Assembly (NCBI GenBank): GCA_965214115.1
Contig: CBDCAU010000004.1
Coordinates: forward strand, 1 to 64,000
Length of the DNA: 64,000 nucleotides
Direction: 5' to 3'
From: Owenweeksia sp965214115
GTDB lineage: Bacteria; Bacteroidota; Bacteroidia; Flavobacteriales; Schleiferiaceae
The position numbers and the translations under genes were made by a program. Below are positions 42,801-50,479 of this stretch, one piece after another (position 1 is the first letter of the stretch; every line of letters starts with the position of its first letter). Below the pieces are notes generated by a model, which had not been told where the DNA came from, ran no database searches, and worked only from the letters and a program-made list of their open reading frames with translations.

Positions 42801-44479
42801 CCGGGGCTCACTTCATCATTGTCGGTAAGGGTGGCGGTAGCCTTGTCGGCCCCGATGGAAAAAGGCCCGTGGCTGGGGTTGCTGATTTGGGCAATAAAAG
42901 TTTCTTCGGGTTCTTTAATAAGATCATCCAAAACAGACACCGTATAAGTGCCGCTGCTCGCGCCGTTGGCCACGGAAATTTTTGCGCCGGCGGGGATGGC
43001 GGTGTAATCGTTGCCGCTGGTGGCGCTGCCCGTGCCAAAATCATCAAAATCAAAAGTAATCGCACTGCCGGTGGTGTTCACATCGGGCAGGGTAAGGGTG
43101 AAAATGATATCCACCGGCCCGGCTTCGTTGCCGTTGGTGGTGGCGTCCAGCACCGTGCCGCGCACCCCGAAGCCGAAATAATACCCGTCGGGGATGTCGT
43201 AGGAGGTTTCCCAATAATCTCCGTTTTGCGACATCGGCACAATGTTGCCTACGCTGGTCATATCAGCGTCATCGTCCACGAAGAGAAAGACGGTGTCAGC
43301 ATCCGGTAGTTTTTGCGATTCGGTGCTGGAGAAGGCGGGCACTTGAAATTCCACCGCGCCCACGCTGCCCGTTTCTTCCACGCGCCATTCCCGATTCAGC
43401 CGCTGATAGTTGGAAGGTGCACTGGGGGTAAAACGCAGATTGTCGCCATCGTGGCCCCACAGCAGGAAGTTGCCGTCGCCCACGCTGGCCGTATTCGTGG
43501 CGTTGTCCACTGCCACATCGCCGAGGCCAATTGCCACCAAGGCATCGCCATTGGCCGATTTGCCTTGCTTTTGGTGTAAATCCGTGTCGTCGTCCTGCCC
43601 GATTCCCGCTATCCCATCGTTGTAGCCGTTGTTGGCGGAGTGGTCCCAATAGGTGGAGGCGGCGGTAGAGGAATAATCAGTTTCCAAGGCAATCCCATAT
43701 TTGACGGCCAAATAGGAGCGGACTTCCAGCCGCTTGGTGGCATCGAAGGCATCGCCGTTCCAGTAGGCCATTTCCATTATTTGGCCATTAAAATCGCCGC
43801 CGGTGTTAAAGGTGATGTCGCCGTCAAACTGCGTATCGCCATTCAGCCCGCCGAGGCCGATGTAACCGGTGTGGCTGCCCAAGCTGCTGGGGGCGGTGGC
43901 ATCGTTGGCGGCCAAGGCGCCGTTCAGATAAGCGTCCCACGTGCCGGCCGCGCCATCATACACAAAACCCACGATGTAGGTAGTGTTGGCCGCGATGGAG
44001 GTGAAATCCGCATTGTCGGCATCCGATTGATATAAATTAAAATGCAAGTCGCCGCTTTGGATGGACAGATTGATACCGGTGAAGCTGCCGCCTTCCTCAT
44101 AGATAATTTGGTCGGTCTGGATGTCGCTGCCCGTTTGGAAAGCGATGAAAAAGGTTTTGGCGGTGGAGCTGGCACTGTTGATTTGGGGGTCGTTATCCAA
44201 TTCCAGCGGGCTGGCGGTGTTGCTGAAATCCACGGCGGGCTGGTAGCTGTTCCACACTTTGCGGTAGATGGGGCCGGTGCCATTGTCGTGGGCGTGGTTG
44301 GCGTTGCCGCTTTGGTCGTCCCAGTCGGTAATGGTGCCGCCATCGGTGGTGGTGTTGGTGCCAGCGTCGGCTTTTAGCCAAAAGACCAAATTGGCAGTTT
44401 GCCCGCCCGGCGCTACTTGCGCGGCCAGCATCCCCATCGAAAAAAGAAAAAGAGTGAGTAGAAAATGTTTCAATCCCAA
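39860..44479 (-). CDS. Giant LamG / Calx-beta surface protein with T9SS sorting domain, 1539 aa
   Basis: Signal peptide (about 1-20). Residues about 25-330 and 580-890 are two copies of the same module: LamG-like (LVFWLKADAGTNTTTDGG in one, SFWLKANAGTNTTTDGG in the other; SSTAK near the middle) followed by a DUF8202-like segment (YLALKYGLTL/YLAVKYGIAL, HSANNGYN). A Calx-beta domain lies between them (about 455-570, EPEETFIAQISNPSHG, ATATLTDND). The C-terminus from about 1455 is a type A T9SS sorting domain (LPKGIYIFMM). It is predicted to be a secreted, surface-attached adhesin. Start TTG at 44479. Confidence 0.83.
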   Translation of the reverse strand: MGLKHFLLTLFLFSMGMLAAQVAPGGQTANLVFWLKADAGTNTTTDGGTITDWDDQSGNANHAHDNGTGPIYRKVWNSYQPAVDFSNTASPLELDNDPQINSASSTAKTFFIAFQTGSDIQTDQIIYEEGGSFTGINLSIQSGDLHFNLYQSDADNADFTSIAANTTYIVGFVYDGAAGTWDAYLNGALAANDATAPSSLGSHTGYIGLGGLNGDTQFDGDITFNTGGDFNGQIMEMAYWNGDAFDATKRLEVRSYLAVKYGIALETDYSSTAASTYWDHSANNGYNDGIAGIGQDDDTDLHQKQGKSANGDALVAIGLGDVAVDNATNTASVGDGNFLLWGHDGDNLRFTPSAPSNYQRLNREWRVEETGSVGAVEFQVPAFSSTESQKLPDADTVFLFVDDDADMTSVGNIVPMSQNGDYWETSYDIPDGYYFGFGVRGTVLDATTNGNEAGPVDIIFTLTLPDVNTTGSAITFDFDDFGTGSATSGNDYTAIPAGAKISVANGASSGTYTVSVLDDLIKEPEETFIAQISNPSHGPFSIGADKATATLTDNDEVSPGGVVLDNVSFWLKANAGTNTTTDGGDITDWYDQSNGGNNFFDIGTDPHYKVNAFNFNPAIDFLNTDGLTMNDASNVNTSSSTAKSYCIVFKTGADITTRQLIYEEGGGTHGMNMYLENSELHFNHWRSSADDDDSTPISANTVYVASFVYDGGATDWYGYLNGTFSMADYDAYQDFPSHSGDVGIGEIDASSQFPPNEDVGSGEEFDGEVSEIIYYHQKALTASEREGLESYLALKYGLTLSDDYIASNNATILWDHSANNGYNNDIAGLATDALSQLSQKQSRSENTDALVQMGLGSIAATNPANTANFSSDYSYLLWGNDDEPLAAEASNSDLPSGIVDKLQRTWKIVETGSIDSVQIAVPKDSLDAWFPYGNIDEVLLVADDANFSTHLEIVKLSKTLLNGDSVYVGDYDFDGTQFFTFGQWGLIVWDGTEWRGGLSILNPHAPSDDAGDTLKDLLILAGDTARIDEAAQVTTVSTLGGAVLAVKPDACLAADDFDDFGGDFILEADATGFGQYHGPPVAATYQQYIEQEGWHHIGSPFSDTHFDDFAFENGNGFLQFPLGGNSLDSCHYCNLWWYDPSANNGGDIGFGATNAFGTWRTATDGSENFDGSKGWNLYLDESSGFYSAPWTVSVSGTLNDGTVNQAVNENNGGWNLVANPFPSVLDWDAVDKGLSAAGIAGGYHVWDADNSTFAVYSSGSGTLGLMRYVAPFQGFYVQTSTAGGQGSVNVGRTFTLDDADRPNTCAAGIGNVYKSTDNQLYIRTVHQNSNKKDETILRFENGAPEDFNPQKDIRKLFTYYKDVGAVYTEKGGERLAIAARDFPYGEDSVRLGVRAGDGDFLTIEAVETPPSWTVYLEDLKTEKWHIINDQPYEYQQDASFPDRFVLHFGRDYFEKREGEGNPFTAFFRDSELLVTTRKDIVEGDWQLVDLGGKILRRGSFEEGSGHRHSIQTGNLPKGIYIFMMEARGERFTEKIGKTR

Positions 44480-44700
44480 ATCGTTGGTTTTGAGTTTTTT
44501 GGATTTTCGGACTTTTTAAATAGAGCCTGAAAATCAATGATTTAGGAGGGAAATATAGGGGAAATACGACGGGTATCCAAACCTTCAAGTCCTGAATCCG
44601 ACGGATACAAAAGTGGTACGCGCTGGAAATGCGCGCCAGCGGGGCGCGCGATAAACACACGCTGGCGGGGGTCATTTCAAATCTTCTGGTTTGCGCTGGC

Positions 44701-44986
44701 TCACCTTTTCCAAAGGGTTTTCCCAACGCGCTCGATGTGCCGCCGCAAGTCCGGTTCATCTATCCGATTGAAAATCACGAAATCCAAGCGGCGTGGCCAC
44801 CACAAACCGTGGGAGGCGCGGCGGATTTGCAGGAGATCGTCCAAGTTCAAGTTTTCGCCCGCTGGTGCGCGATTGTATCGCGTTCCTAATTTGAATTTTT
44901 TCAGCGATTTCGGAGGCGGTTTCTTCATTATAAGAATGGGAGGTCAGGTTGCGGCTTTCCATCAGGTTTGCCCAGTTGATGCGCAT
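44701..44986 (-). pseudogene. Decayed HEPN-MNT (nucleotidyltransferase) pair
   Basis: On the minus strand a remnant of the HEPN (HI0074-like) protein reads WANLMESRNLTSHSYNEETA. It then shifts frame into the C-terminal half of an MNT nucleotidyltransferase: LNLDDLLQI, WWPRRLDFVIFNRIDEPDLR and HIERVGKTLW before the stop at 44701. The missing part includes the GSxxR...D-D active site of MNT and the HEPN start. This is the wreck of a type VII-like toxin-antitoxin pair fused by a deletion. Confidence 0.65.
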
Positions 44987-45215
44987 TTTTTGGAATTCAG
45001 ATTTCAGAAAGTTTGTGACTTAGTATATAATTGTTCTCGCCGAAATTTCTGCGCATTTAATTTTGGAGAGGCTTTCACCCAGAATAACTCCTAATTTTGC
45101 CTTCAAATTTAATTTGCTCTTTCGAAAGAGCAGCCCCATCCACTCAAATAATTTACATAGAACTATCGATTGAAATTGTAAATCCGTAATCTTTTGGAAA
45201 AACCTATCTTTGAAA

Positions 45216-45485
45216 ATGCCAGAATTATCGAGATTTTTTGGAATAATAATTCGGATGTATATGGAGGTTGGCGTTCGGCACCACCGCCCTCATTTTCACG
45301 CCTATTATCAAGATAGCGAGGTGGTGGTGGCGGTGGACGAAATTGAAGTTTTGGCGGGTGAATTTCCCAAAAAACAGCTTCGTTTAATTTTGGCTTGGGC
45401 GGAATTGAATCAAATTGCGCTAATTGATAATTGGGCAATGTTGCAGGCTGGCGAAGGCTTCTTTCCCATTGAACCTTTAAATTGA
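45216..45485 (+). CDS. DUF4160 protein
   Basis: Matches DUF4160: PELSRFFGIIIRMYMEV, HHRPHFHAYYQDSEVVVAV, LAGEFPKKQLRLILAWAELNQIALIDNW. Members are small (about 85 residues) and are usually encoded next to DUF2442, as here (7 bases apart). The pair behaves like a toxin-antitoxin or other mobile addiction module in its distribution, but the activity is unknown. ATG start at 45216, 3 bases after a TATCTTTG box, which may mean a nearly leaderless message. Confidence 0.85.
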   Translation: MPELSRFFGIIIRMYMEVGVRHHRPHFHAYYQDSEVVVAVDEIEVLAGEFPKKQLRLILAWAELNQIALIDNWAMLQAGEGFFPIEPLN

Positions 45486-45492
45486 AAAAACT

Positions 45493-45789
45493 ATGCACGG
45501 CAAAGTAAAAATTACCAAGGTCAAAGTATTGAAACCATACCAAATCGAGGTGGGGTTTCACAACAACACTTTGAAAGCCATAGATTTAGAACCAATTTTG
45601 TATGGTTCAGTTTACGGCGTTTTGCGAAATCCCGCTTTGTTTGAGAAAGTGCGGGTGAACCCCGAAGTGGCGACCGTCGAATGGCCGAACGGCGCGGACT
45701 TTGACCCCGAAACACTTTATTATTGGGAAGATTATAAAGAGGAGTTGGCAGAGCGGGCAAAATCTTGGGTGCCGATAAATCAAGAATAA
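45493..45789 (+). CDS. DUF2442 protein
   Basis: Matches DUF2442: VKVLKPYQIEVGFHNNTLKAIDLEPIL, LFEKVRVNPEVATVEWPNGADFDPETLY. It is the usual partner of DUF4160 and lies 7 bases after it. ATG start at 45493. Confidence 0.85.
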   Translation: MHGKVKITKVKVLKPYQIEVGFHNNTLKAIDLEPILYGSVYGVLRNPALFEKVRVNPEVATVEWPNGADFDPETLYYWEDYKEELAERAKSWVPINQE

Positions 45790-45802
45790 TCTTAGATCGG
45801 TA

Positions 45803-46246
45803 ATGATATTGACGAAAAAAATTTGGAGGAAAAATTGGCTTCAAGCCATCAATGAATTGACATCATCAGAATTGCAAAGGAATAGCTGGTTGGATTATGA
45901 AAATGCTCATCCCCATTGGTCATTTGTGGAGTTTATGTGTTGCTATTTTGACGACGTTTTTATCGACAATGATTTTCACCATTTAATTGAAGAAGAATGG
46001 GTGTCAATGGAGGTGTTTGAAAAAACTAAAGAATGGCATATTTTGCTCTCGGATTATAAGCCGCCCAATGACAACCATTATGACGATGAAGCGATTCTCG
46101 ATGATAAAGAATGGGCGGAGATTATGAATGCTGGTTTTTCAGCCAAAGAAAGATTAAGCAAATTATTGGAAAAAGAAGAAAGAGAAATACTGCTTAGAAA
46201 AATTGACCACCGAAAAGAAAAATTTTGGCCAGTAACTGTGGGTTAG
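45803..46246 (+). CDS. Hypothetical protein, 147 aa
   Basis: An acidic, Trp-rich soluble protein (HPHWSFVEFMCCYFDDVF, IEEEWVSMEVFEKTKEWHILL). There is no known domain and no signal peptide. It follows the DUF2442 gene by 13 bases, so it may belong to the same unit. AT-rich codon use. Confidence 0.6.
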   Translation: MILTKKIWRKNWLQAINELTSSELQRNSWLDYENAHPHWSFVEFMCCYFDDVFIDNDFHHLIEEEWVSMEVFEKTKEWHILLSDYKPPNDNHYDDEAILDDKEWAEIMNAGFSAKERLSKLLEKEEREILLRKIDHRKEKFWPVTVG

Positions 46247-46444
46247 AAGATCAATTTTCTTTGGATTTGACTGTAATTGTGTAAAGTTTTTCTTTTAACA
46301 TTGAAAAAATTCCGTCATCCGCACCCTCCCATCTAAATCCTATTTTTGCCCACTGGCGTGCGTCCCGATGATTATAGGGAGAATCGCGCGCCTAAAACCC
46401 ACAGGCCGTGGACCGTCGTCCATCGACCGTGGACTTCCTAAAAA

Positions 46445-47524
46445 ATGCAAGAAAAACTCGACGCCATCCAGCAGCGCTTCCACGAGGTGAACGACCTCAT
46501 CATCCAGCCGGACATTATTGCCGACCAATCGCGCTACAAAAACCTGATGCGCGAGTACAAGGATTTGAAGGAGATGGGCGAAATGCGCGAAAAATATATG
46601 ACGCTGAAGAAGCGCATCGCCGAGGCGAAGGACATTATCCAAGACGGAAAAGACGCCGAACTGAAGGAAATGGCGGAAATGGAACTGGAGGAAGCCGAAC
46701 CGGATTTGGAAAAACTGGAGGAGAAAATCCGTTTGATGCTGATTCCCAAAGACCCAGAGGATAAAAAGAACGCGGTGGTGGAAATCCGCGGCGGTACGGG
46801 CGGCGACGAGGCGGCGCTGTTTGCGGGCGACCTTTTTGAAATGTACAAACGCTACTGCGACGGCAAGGGCTGGAAAACCGAAATCGTGGATTACAACGAG
46901 GGCACGATGGGCGGCTACAAGGAAATTATAATGGAAGTGAGCGGCGCAAACGTGTACGGAACTTTGAAATTCGAGAGTGGCGTGCACCGCGTGCAGCGGG
47001 TGCCCACCACTGAAACGCAGGGCCGCGTGCACACCTCGGCGGCGACGGTGGCGGTGCTGCCCGAGGCCGAAGACGTGGACGTGGAAATCAATCCTGCCGA
47101 TGTGGAAATGCAGACCTCGCGCAGCGGCGGCGCGGGCGGGCAGAACGTGAACAAAGTGGAAACCAAAGTGCAACTGACCCACAAGCCGAGCGGCATCGTG
47201 GTGGTGTGCCAAGTGGAGCGCTCGCAACTGGCCAACCGCGAGCGCGCAATGAAAATCTTGCAGACCAAACTGTACGAACAGGAATTGGAAAAACACAATT
47301 CCGCGATTTCGGACGCGCGGAAAAGTTTGGTTTCTACGGGCGATCGCTCGGCAAAAATCCGTACTTACAATTTCCCGCAAGGGCGGGTGACGGATCACCG
47401 CATCAATTACACGGTTTATAATTTAGATAATGTATTGAATGGCGAAATCCAAGATTTTATAGATGAACTGCAACTGGCGGAAAACGCGGAGAAAATGAAA
47501 GAAGGAAGCGACTTTGCACCCTGA
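46445..47524 (+). CDS. prfA: Peptide chain release factor 1
   Basis: Recognises UAA/UAG stop codons and triggers peptide release. The universal GGQ is at 231-233 (GGAGGQNVNKVET), and the codon-recognition PxT motif reads PTT (187-189) in QRVPTTETQGRVHTSA. The C-terminal GDRSAKIRTYNFPQGRVTDHRIN matches RF1. At 359 residues it is full length. The TATTTTTG near 46338 resembles a -7 promoter box about 100 bases upstream of the ATG. The TGA stop lies inside the first hairpin of the downstream array. A palindromic CCGTGGACCGTCGTCC repeat precedes the gene. Confidence 0.95.
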   Translation: MQEKLDAIQQRFHEVNDLIIQPDIIADQSRYKNLMREYKDLKEMGEMREKYMTLKKRIAEAKDIIQDGKDAELKEMAEMELEEAEPDLEKLEEKIRLMLIPKDPEDKKNAVVEIRGGTGGDEAALFAGDLFEMYKRYCDGKGWKTEIVDYNEGTMGGYKEIIMEVSGANVYGTLKFESGVHRVQRVPTTETQGRVHTSAATVAVLPEAEDVDVEINPADVEMQTSRSGGAGGQNVNKVETKVQLTHKPSGIVVVCQVERSQLANRERAMKILQTKLYEQELEKHNSAISDARKSLVSTGDRSAKIRTYNFPQGRVTDHRINYTVYNLDNVLNGEIQDFIDELQLAENAEKMKEGSDFAP

Positions 47525-47751
47525 AAGGGTGCGACCGCCCAGCTTGGGGCAACGCCCCAAGATTAAAAAACCCAACATTCCCGTACCCTGAAAGGGTACG
47601 ACCATAAAACTTGGGGCATCGCCCCAAGCCCAACGCGCGAAGCGCGACCCACGACCCCATCGGAATCGTGACATTATAGGATTTGACCCCAATGGGGTCA
47701 CGTTGCCGTTTCAAACCGATGGCTACAAATATGGGATGCCGCTGGCATCCC
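47518..47751. repeat. Array of seven short hairpins
   Basis: Perfect or near-perfect palindromes in a row: ACCCTGAAAGGGT (47518-47530, includes the prfA stop), CTTGGGGCAACGCCCCAAG (47533-47551), GTACCCTGAAAGGGTAC (47583-47599), CTTGGGGCATCGCCCCAAG (47610-47628), CGCGCGAAGCGCG (47634-47646), TGACCCCAATGGGGTCA (47684-47700) and GGGATGCCGCTGGCATCCC (47733-47751). The first four alternate as two near-identical pairs. Simple AATTAC repeats fill 47870-47935. Confidence 0.9.
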
Positions 47752-47938
47752 GACCAATTTATACCGATATTTAGTTATCTGTATTTTAGGAAACAGTTTA
47801 TTAAAACCATCCCTCGGCAGCGACTTGTCGTGAGTTTGCCAAAAGGCTAAGGGCGACAATCGAATTACAACCGAATTACCCGATTACAACTGAATTACCA
47901 ATTACCACAAAATTACAATTGAATTACCTGCATTTTTT

Positions 47939-48757
47939 ATGACCCGACAACAACTCCTGCAACAAATAAAGTCCAAGAAATCAATGCTTTGCGTAGGCTT
48001 GGACACCGATTTGAACCGAATCCCAAAACATCTTCATAAAGAAAGCGATCCGGTTTTCTGTTTCAATAAAATGATAATTGACGCCACGGCGGAATTTGCG
48101 GTGGCGTACAAACCGAACACCGCTTTTTACGAGGCCAACGGCTGGAAGGGCTGGAAAAGCCTCCAAAAAACCATTCTTTACATCCAAAAAAAATACCCCG
48201 ATATTTTCACCATCGCGGATGCCAAGCGGGGGGATATCGGCAATACGTCCACGCAATATGCCAAGGCATTTTTCGAGGAAATGGAGTTCGACGCCATTAC
48301 CGTGGCACCCTATATGGGCGAGGATTCGGTGAAACCGTTTTTGCAATTTGATAAAAAATGGGCCATCCTTTTGGCGCTTACTTCCAATCCCGGCGCGCAA
48401 GATTTTCAGATGCAAGTCTTGGATCGTTTCAAGCAGGCTTTGTACAGCAAGGTGCTACGGTCCAGCGCGGAATGGGGCACGACGGAAAATTTGATGTTCG
48501 TGGTGGGGGCCACCCAGGCGGCATCGTTGAAACACATCCGCAAGATTATTCCCGACCATTTTCTGCTGTTGCCGGGCGTGGGCGCGCAGGGTGGGGGATT
48601 GAAAGAGGTGATTCAAAATGGGATGAACGGCGAGCCGAACCTGCTCATCAATTCGTCGCGCGGGATTATTTATGCGTCCAAGGGTGACGACTTTGCGGGC
48701 GCCGCGGCGTGGGAGGCAGAGAAATTGCAAAAAAAGATGGCGGCTTTTTTAAAATGA
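47939..48757 (+). CDS. pyrF: Orotidine-5'-phosphate decarboxylase (type 2)
   Basis: Converts OMP to UMP in pyrimidine synthesis. CVGLDTDLNRIPKHL, the catalytic ADAKRGDIGNTSTQYAKAFF (Asp-x-Lys-x-x-Asp), VAPYMGEDSVKPFL and FLLLPGVGAQGG (phosphate loop) are all present. At 272 residues it belongs to the longer subfamily common in Bacteroidota. ATG start at 47939. Confidence 0.95.
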   Translation: MTRQQLLQQIKSKKSMLCVGLDTDLNRIPKHLHKESDPVFCFNKMIIDATAEFAVAYKPNTAFYEANGWKGWKSLQKTILYIQKKYPDIFTIADAKRGDIGNTSTQYAKAFFEEMEFDAITVAPYMGEDSVKPFLQFDKKWAILLALTSNPGAQDFQMQVLDRFKQALYSKVLRSSAEWGTTENLMFVVGATQAASLKHIRKIIPDHFLLLPGVGAQGGGLKEVIQNGMNGEPNLLINSSRGIIYASKGDDFAGAAAWEAEKLQKKMAAFLK

Positions 48758-48979
48758 TGGCAGCCAGCCGCTTCCGCAATTTGACTAAGGCCACCACCTT
48801 CTTATATTTGTAGGAATAGTATTTCAAAATAAAATATATTCTGTGCCGATTCCTGCAATCCATCTGCTTGATACTCACGCTTTGCACCGCTCCGCATCCG
48901 CCATTGCAGCAGGGTTTTTTGGGAGAGGGCGGATTAAAATCCAAAGTTCATTTTTTTAAAAGTTTGATTGTCAGCCGTT

Positions 48980-49011
48980 TTGTTTGACACATTGCTTTGC
49001 CCGTATGTTTG
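48980..49011 (+). promoter_or_regulatory. Bacteroidota-type promoter for the surface-protein trio
   Basis: TTG (48980-48982), a 21-base spacer and TATGTTTG (49004-49011). The predicted RNA start, about 49017, is just before a 12-codon ATG frame (49022-49060) that overlaps the TTG start of the next gene in another frame. Confidence 0.5.
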
Positions 49012-49034
49012 TAGGGAATTTATGACGAAGGATT

Positions 49035-50450
49035 TTGAAACTCAAACAACTGGAAATTAGAAGGCGGCCAAACTCAAATCGGAAACTCTACTCTCTCTCT
49101 CTTTTTTTATTGCTGCTCTTTTCTTCAAATCTGGAACTCCTTTCCCAAGCGGGGAAGGAGTTTTGGTTTGTGGCCCCCGAGGTTACTTCGGATCATAATG
49201 ATCGTCCTATCAAATTGCGCATTTCCACTTACGGCGATTCGGCTTACGTCACAGTTTCACAGCCGGCCAACGGCGCGTTTGCCACCCGATACATCGGCAT
49301 ACCCGCTGGCGACACGCGCTCCATCGACCTTACGGCCGACATCGAAACCATCGAAAATTACCCGCCCGATACCGTGCTGGACTACGGACTGTTGATTGAA
49401 TCCACCGCTGATATCGCCTGCTATTACGAGGTAAACACCAGCAACAACACTGACATTTTTACCCTAAAAGGCGCCAACGCCTTGGGTATGGAATTTTTGG
49501 TGCCTGCTCAAACGTATTGGAAAAGCGCCACCAAATATTCGCCCGACACCTACGCCGCCATAGACATTGTGGCCACGCAAGACAACACTTCCATCACCAT
49601 TTCGCCCACCGACACGCTGGTGGGCCACGCGGCCAATGCCACTTTTTCCATCCTTCTCAATCGCGGCGAAACCTACAATCTCCAAGCGGGCAGCCAAGCC
49701 GCCAACCACCATTTGGAAGGCACTGCCCTGACCAGCGACAAACCCGTGGCCGTTACCATTTCCGACGATTCGGTGGAGCGCTCGGAGCGCGGCGGCTGCA
49801 AAGATTTGATTGGCGACCAACTTATCCCATTGGAAAAACTGGGCACGGAATATTTAGTGATGAAGGGATTTTTGAACAAAAACGGCTACACCAGCGACAA
49901 AATTTACGTGCTGGCCACGGAAGACAGTACCGATGTTTTTATTGACGGCGCAGGGACAGCGGTGGCCACTTTGAACAAGGGCGAGCAATACGAACACACG
50001 CTGGACGACCCTACCGTTTATATCAATACCACTGAAAATGTGTATGTGATGCACGTTACCGGCTTCGGCTGCGAGGTGGGCACGGCGGTTTTGCCATCGA
50101 TGTATTGCACTGGCAGTGAGGAAGTTGCCTTCACCCGCAGCAAAGACGAAAATTTTTATATGGTAGTGCTGACCTCGGCTGGGCTGGAAGATTTTTTTGA
50201 AGTGAACGGCGACCCCGCTTATTTGCAGCCCTCCGATTTCAACGCAGTGGCGGGGACGGGCGGCACATACGTGGCGGCGCGCAAATTTTTCAACCCTTCC
50301 GACATTCAAAAAGACGAGAACTACCGCGTGGTGAACACCAAGGGAAATTTCCATTTGGGGATTATCAACGGTGGAAGCTCGTCGGGCTGTATGTACGGCT
50401 ATTTTTCAGATTTCGGGGGTATCCGGACGGATCCCATTTTTCATCAATAA
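49035..50450 (+). CDS. IgGFc-binding-like secreted protein, 471 aa
   Basis: Signal peptide (hydrophobic about 20-34, ELLSQ), then the pattern of the IgGFc-binding N-terminal domain: KEFWFVAPEVTSDHNDRP, YEVNTSNNTDIFTLKG, LGMEFLVPAQTYW, KPVAVTISDDSV and ENVYVMHVTGFGCEVGTAVLP. In Bacteroidota such domains are found in large surface proteins. No T9SS domain is visible here, but two exported partners follow. The start is TTG at 49035; no ATG fits. Confidence 0.78.
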   Translation: MKLKQLEIRRRPNSNRKLYSLSLFLLLLFSSNLELLSQAGKEFWFVAPEVTSDHNDRPIKLRISTYGDSAYVTVSQPANGAFATRYIGIPAGDTRSIDLTADIETIENYPPDTVLDYGLLIESTADIACYYEVNTSNNTDIFTLKGANALGMEFLVPAQTYWKSATKYSPDTYAAIDIVATQDNTSITISPTDTLVGHAANATFSILLNRGETYNLQAGSQAANHHLEGTALTSDKPVAVTISDDSVERSERGGCKDLIGDQLIPLEKLGTEYLVMKGFLNKNGYTSDKIYVLATEDSTDVFIDGAGTAVATLNKGEQYEHTLDDPTVYINTTENVYVMHVTGFGCEVGTAVLPSMYCTGSEEVAFTRSKDENFYMVVLTSAGLEDFFEVNGDPAYLQPSDFNAVAGTGGTYVAARKFFNPSDIQKDENYRVVNTKGNFHLGIINGGSSSGCMYGYFSDFGGIRTDPIFHQ

Positions 50451-50479
50451 TTTTAATATCAACTCAAAATCGACTCAAA

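Noticed and set aside
41957..43309. 450-codon plus-strand frame inside the giant surface-protein gene
   Set aside because: Shadow of the Asp/Gly/Thr-rich minus-strand protein; no start signal or known domain.
46340..47398. 352-codon minus-strand frame across prfA
   Set aside because: It is the antisense shadow of prfA; its His/Phe/Val-rich translation has no protein-like pattern, while the plus strand is a complete release factor 1.
47518..47751. CRISPR-like array
   Set aside because: The regularly placed units are different palindromes with variable spacing and no unique spacers of constant length, and there are no cas genes.
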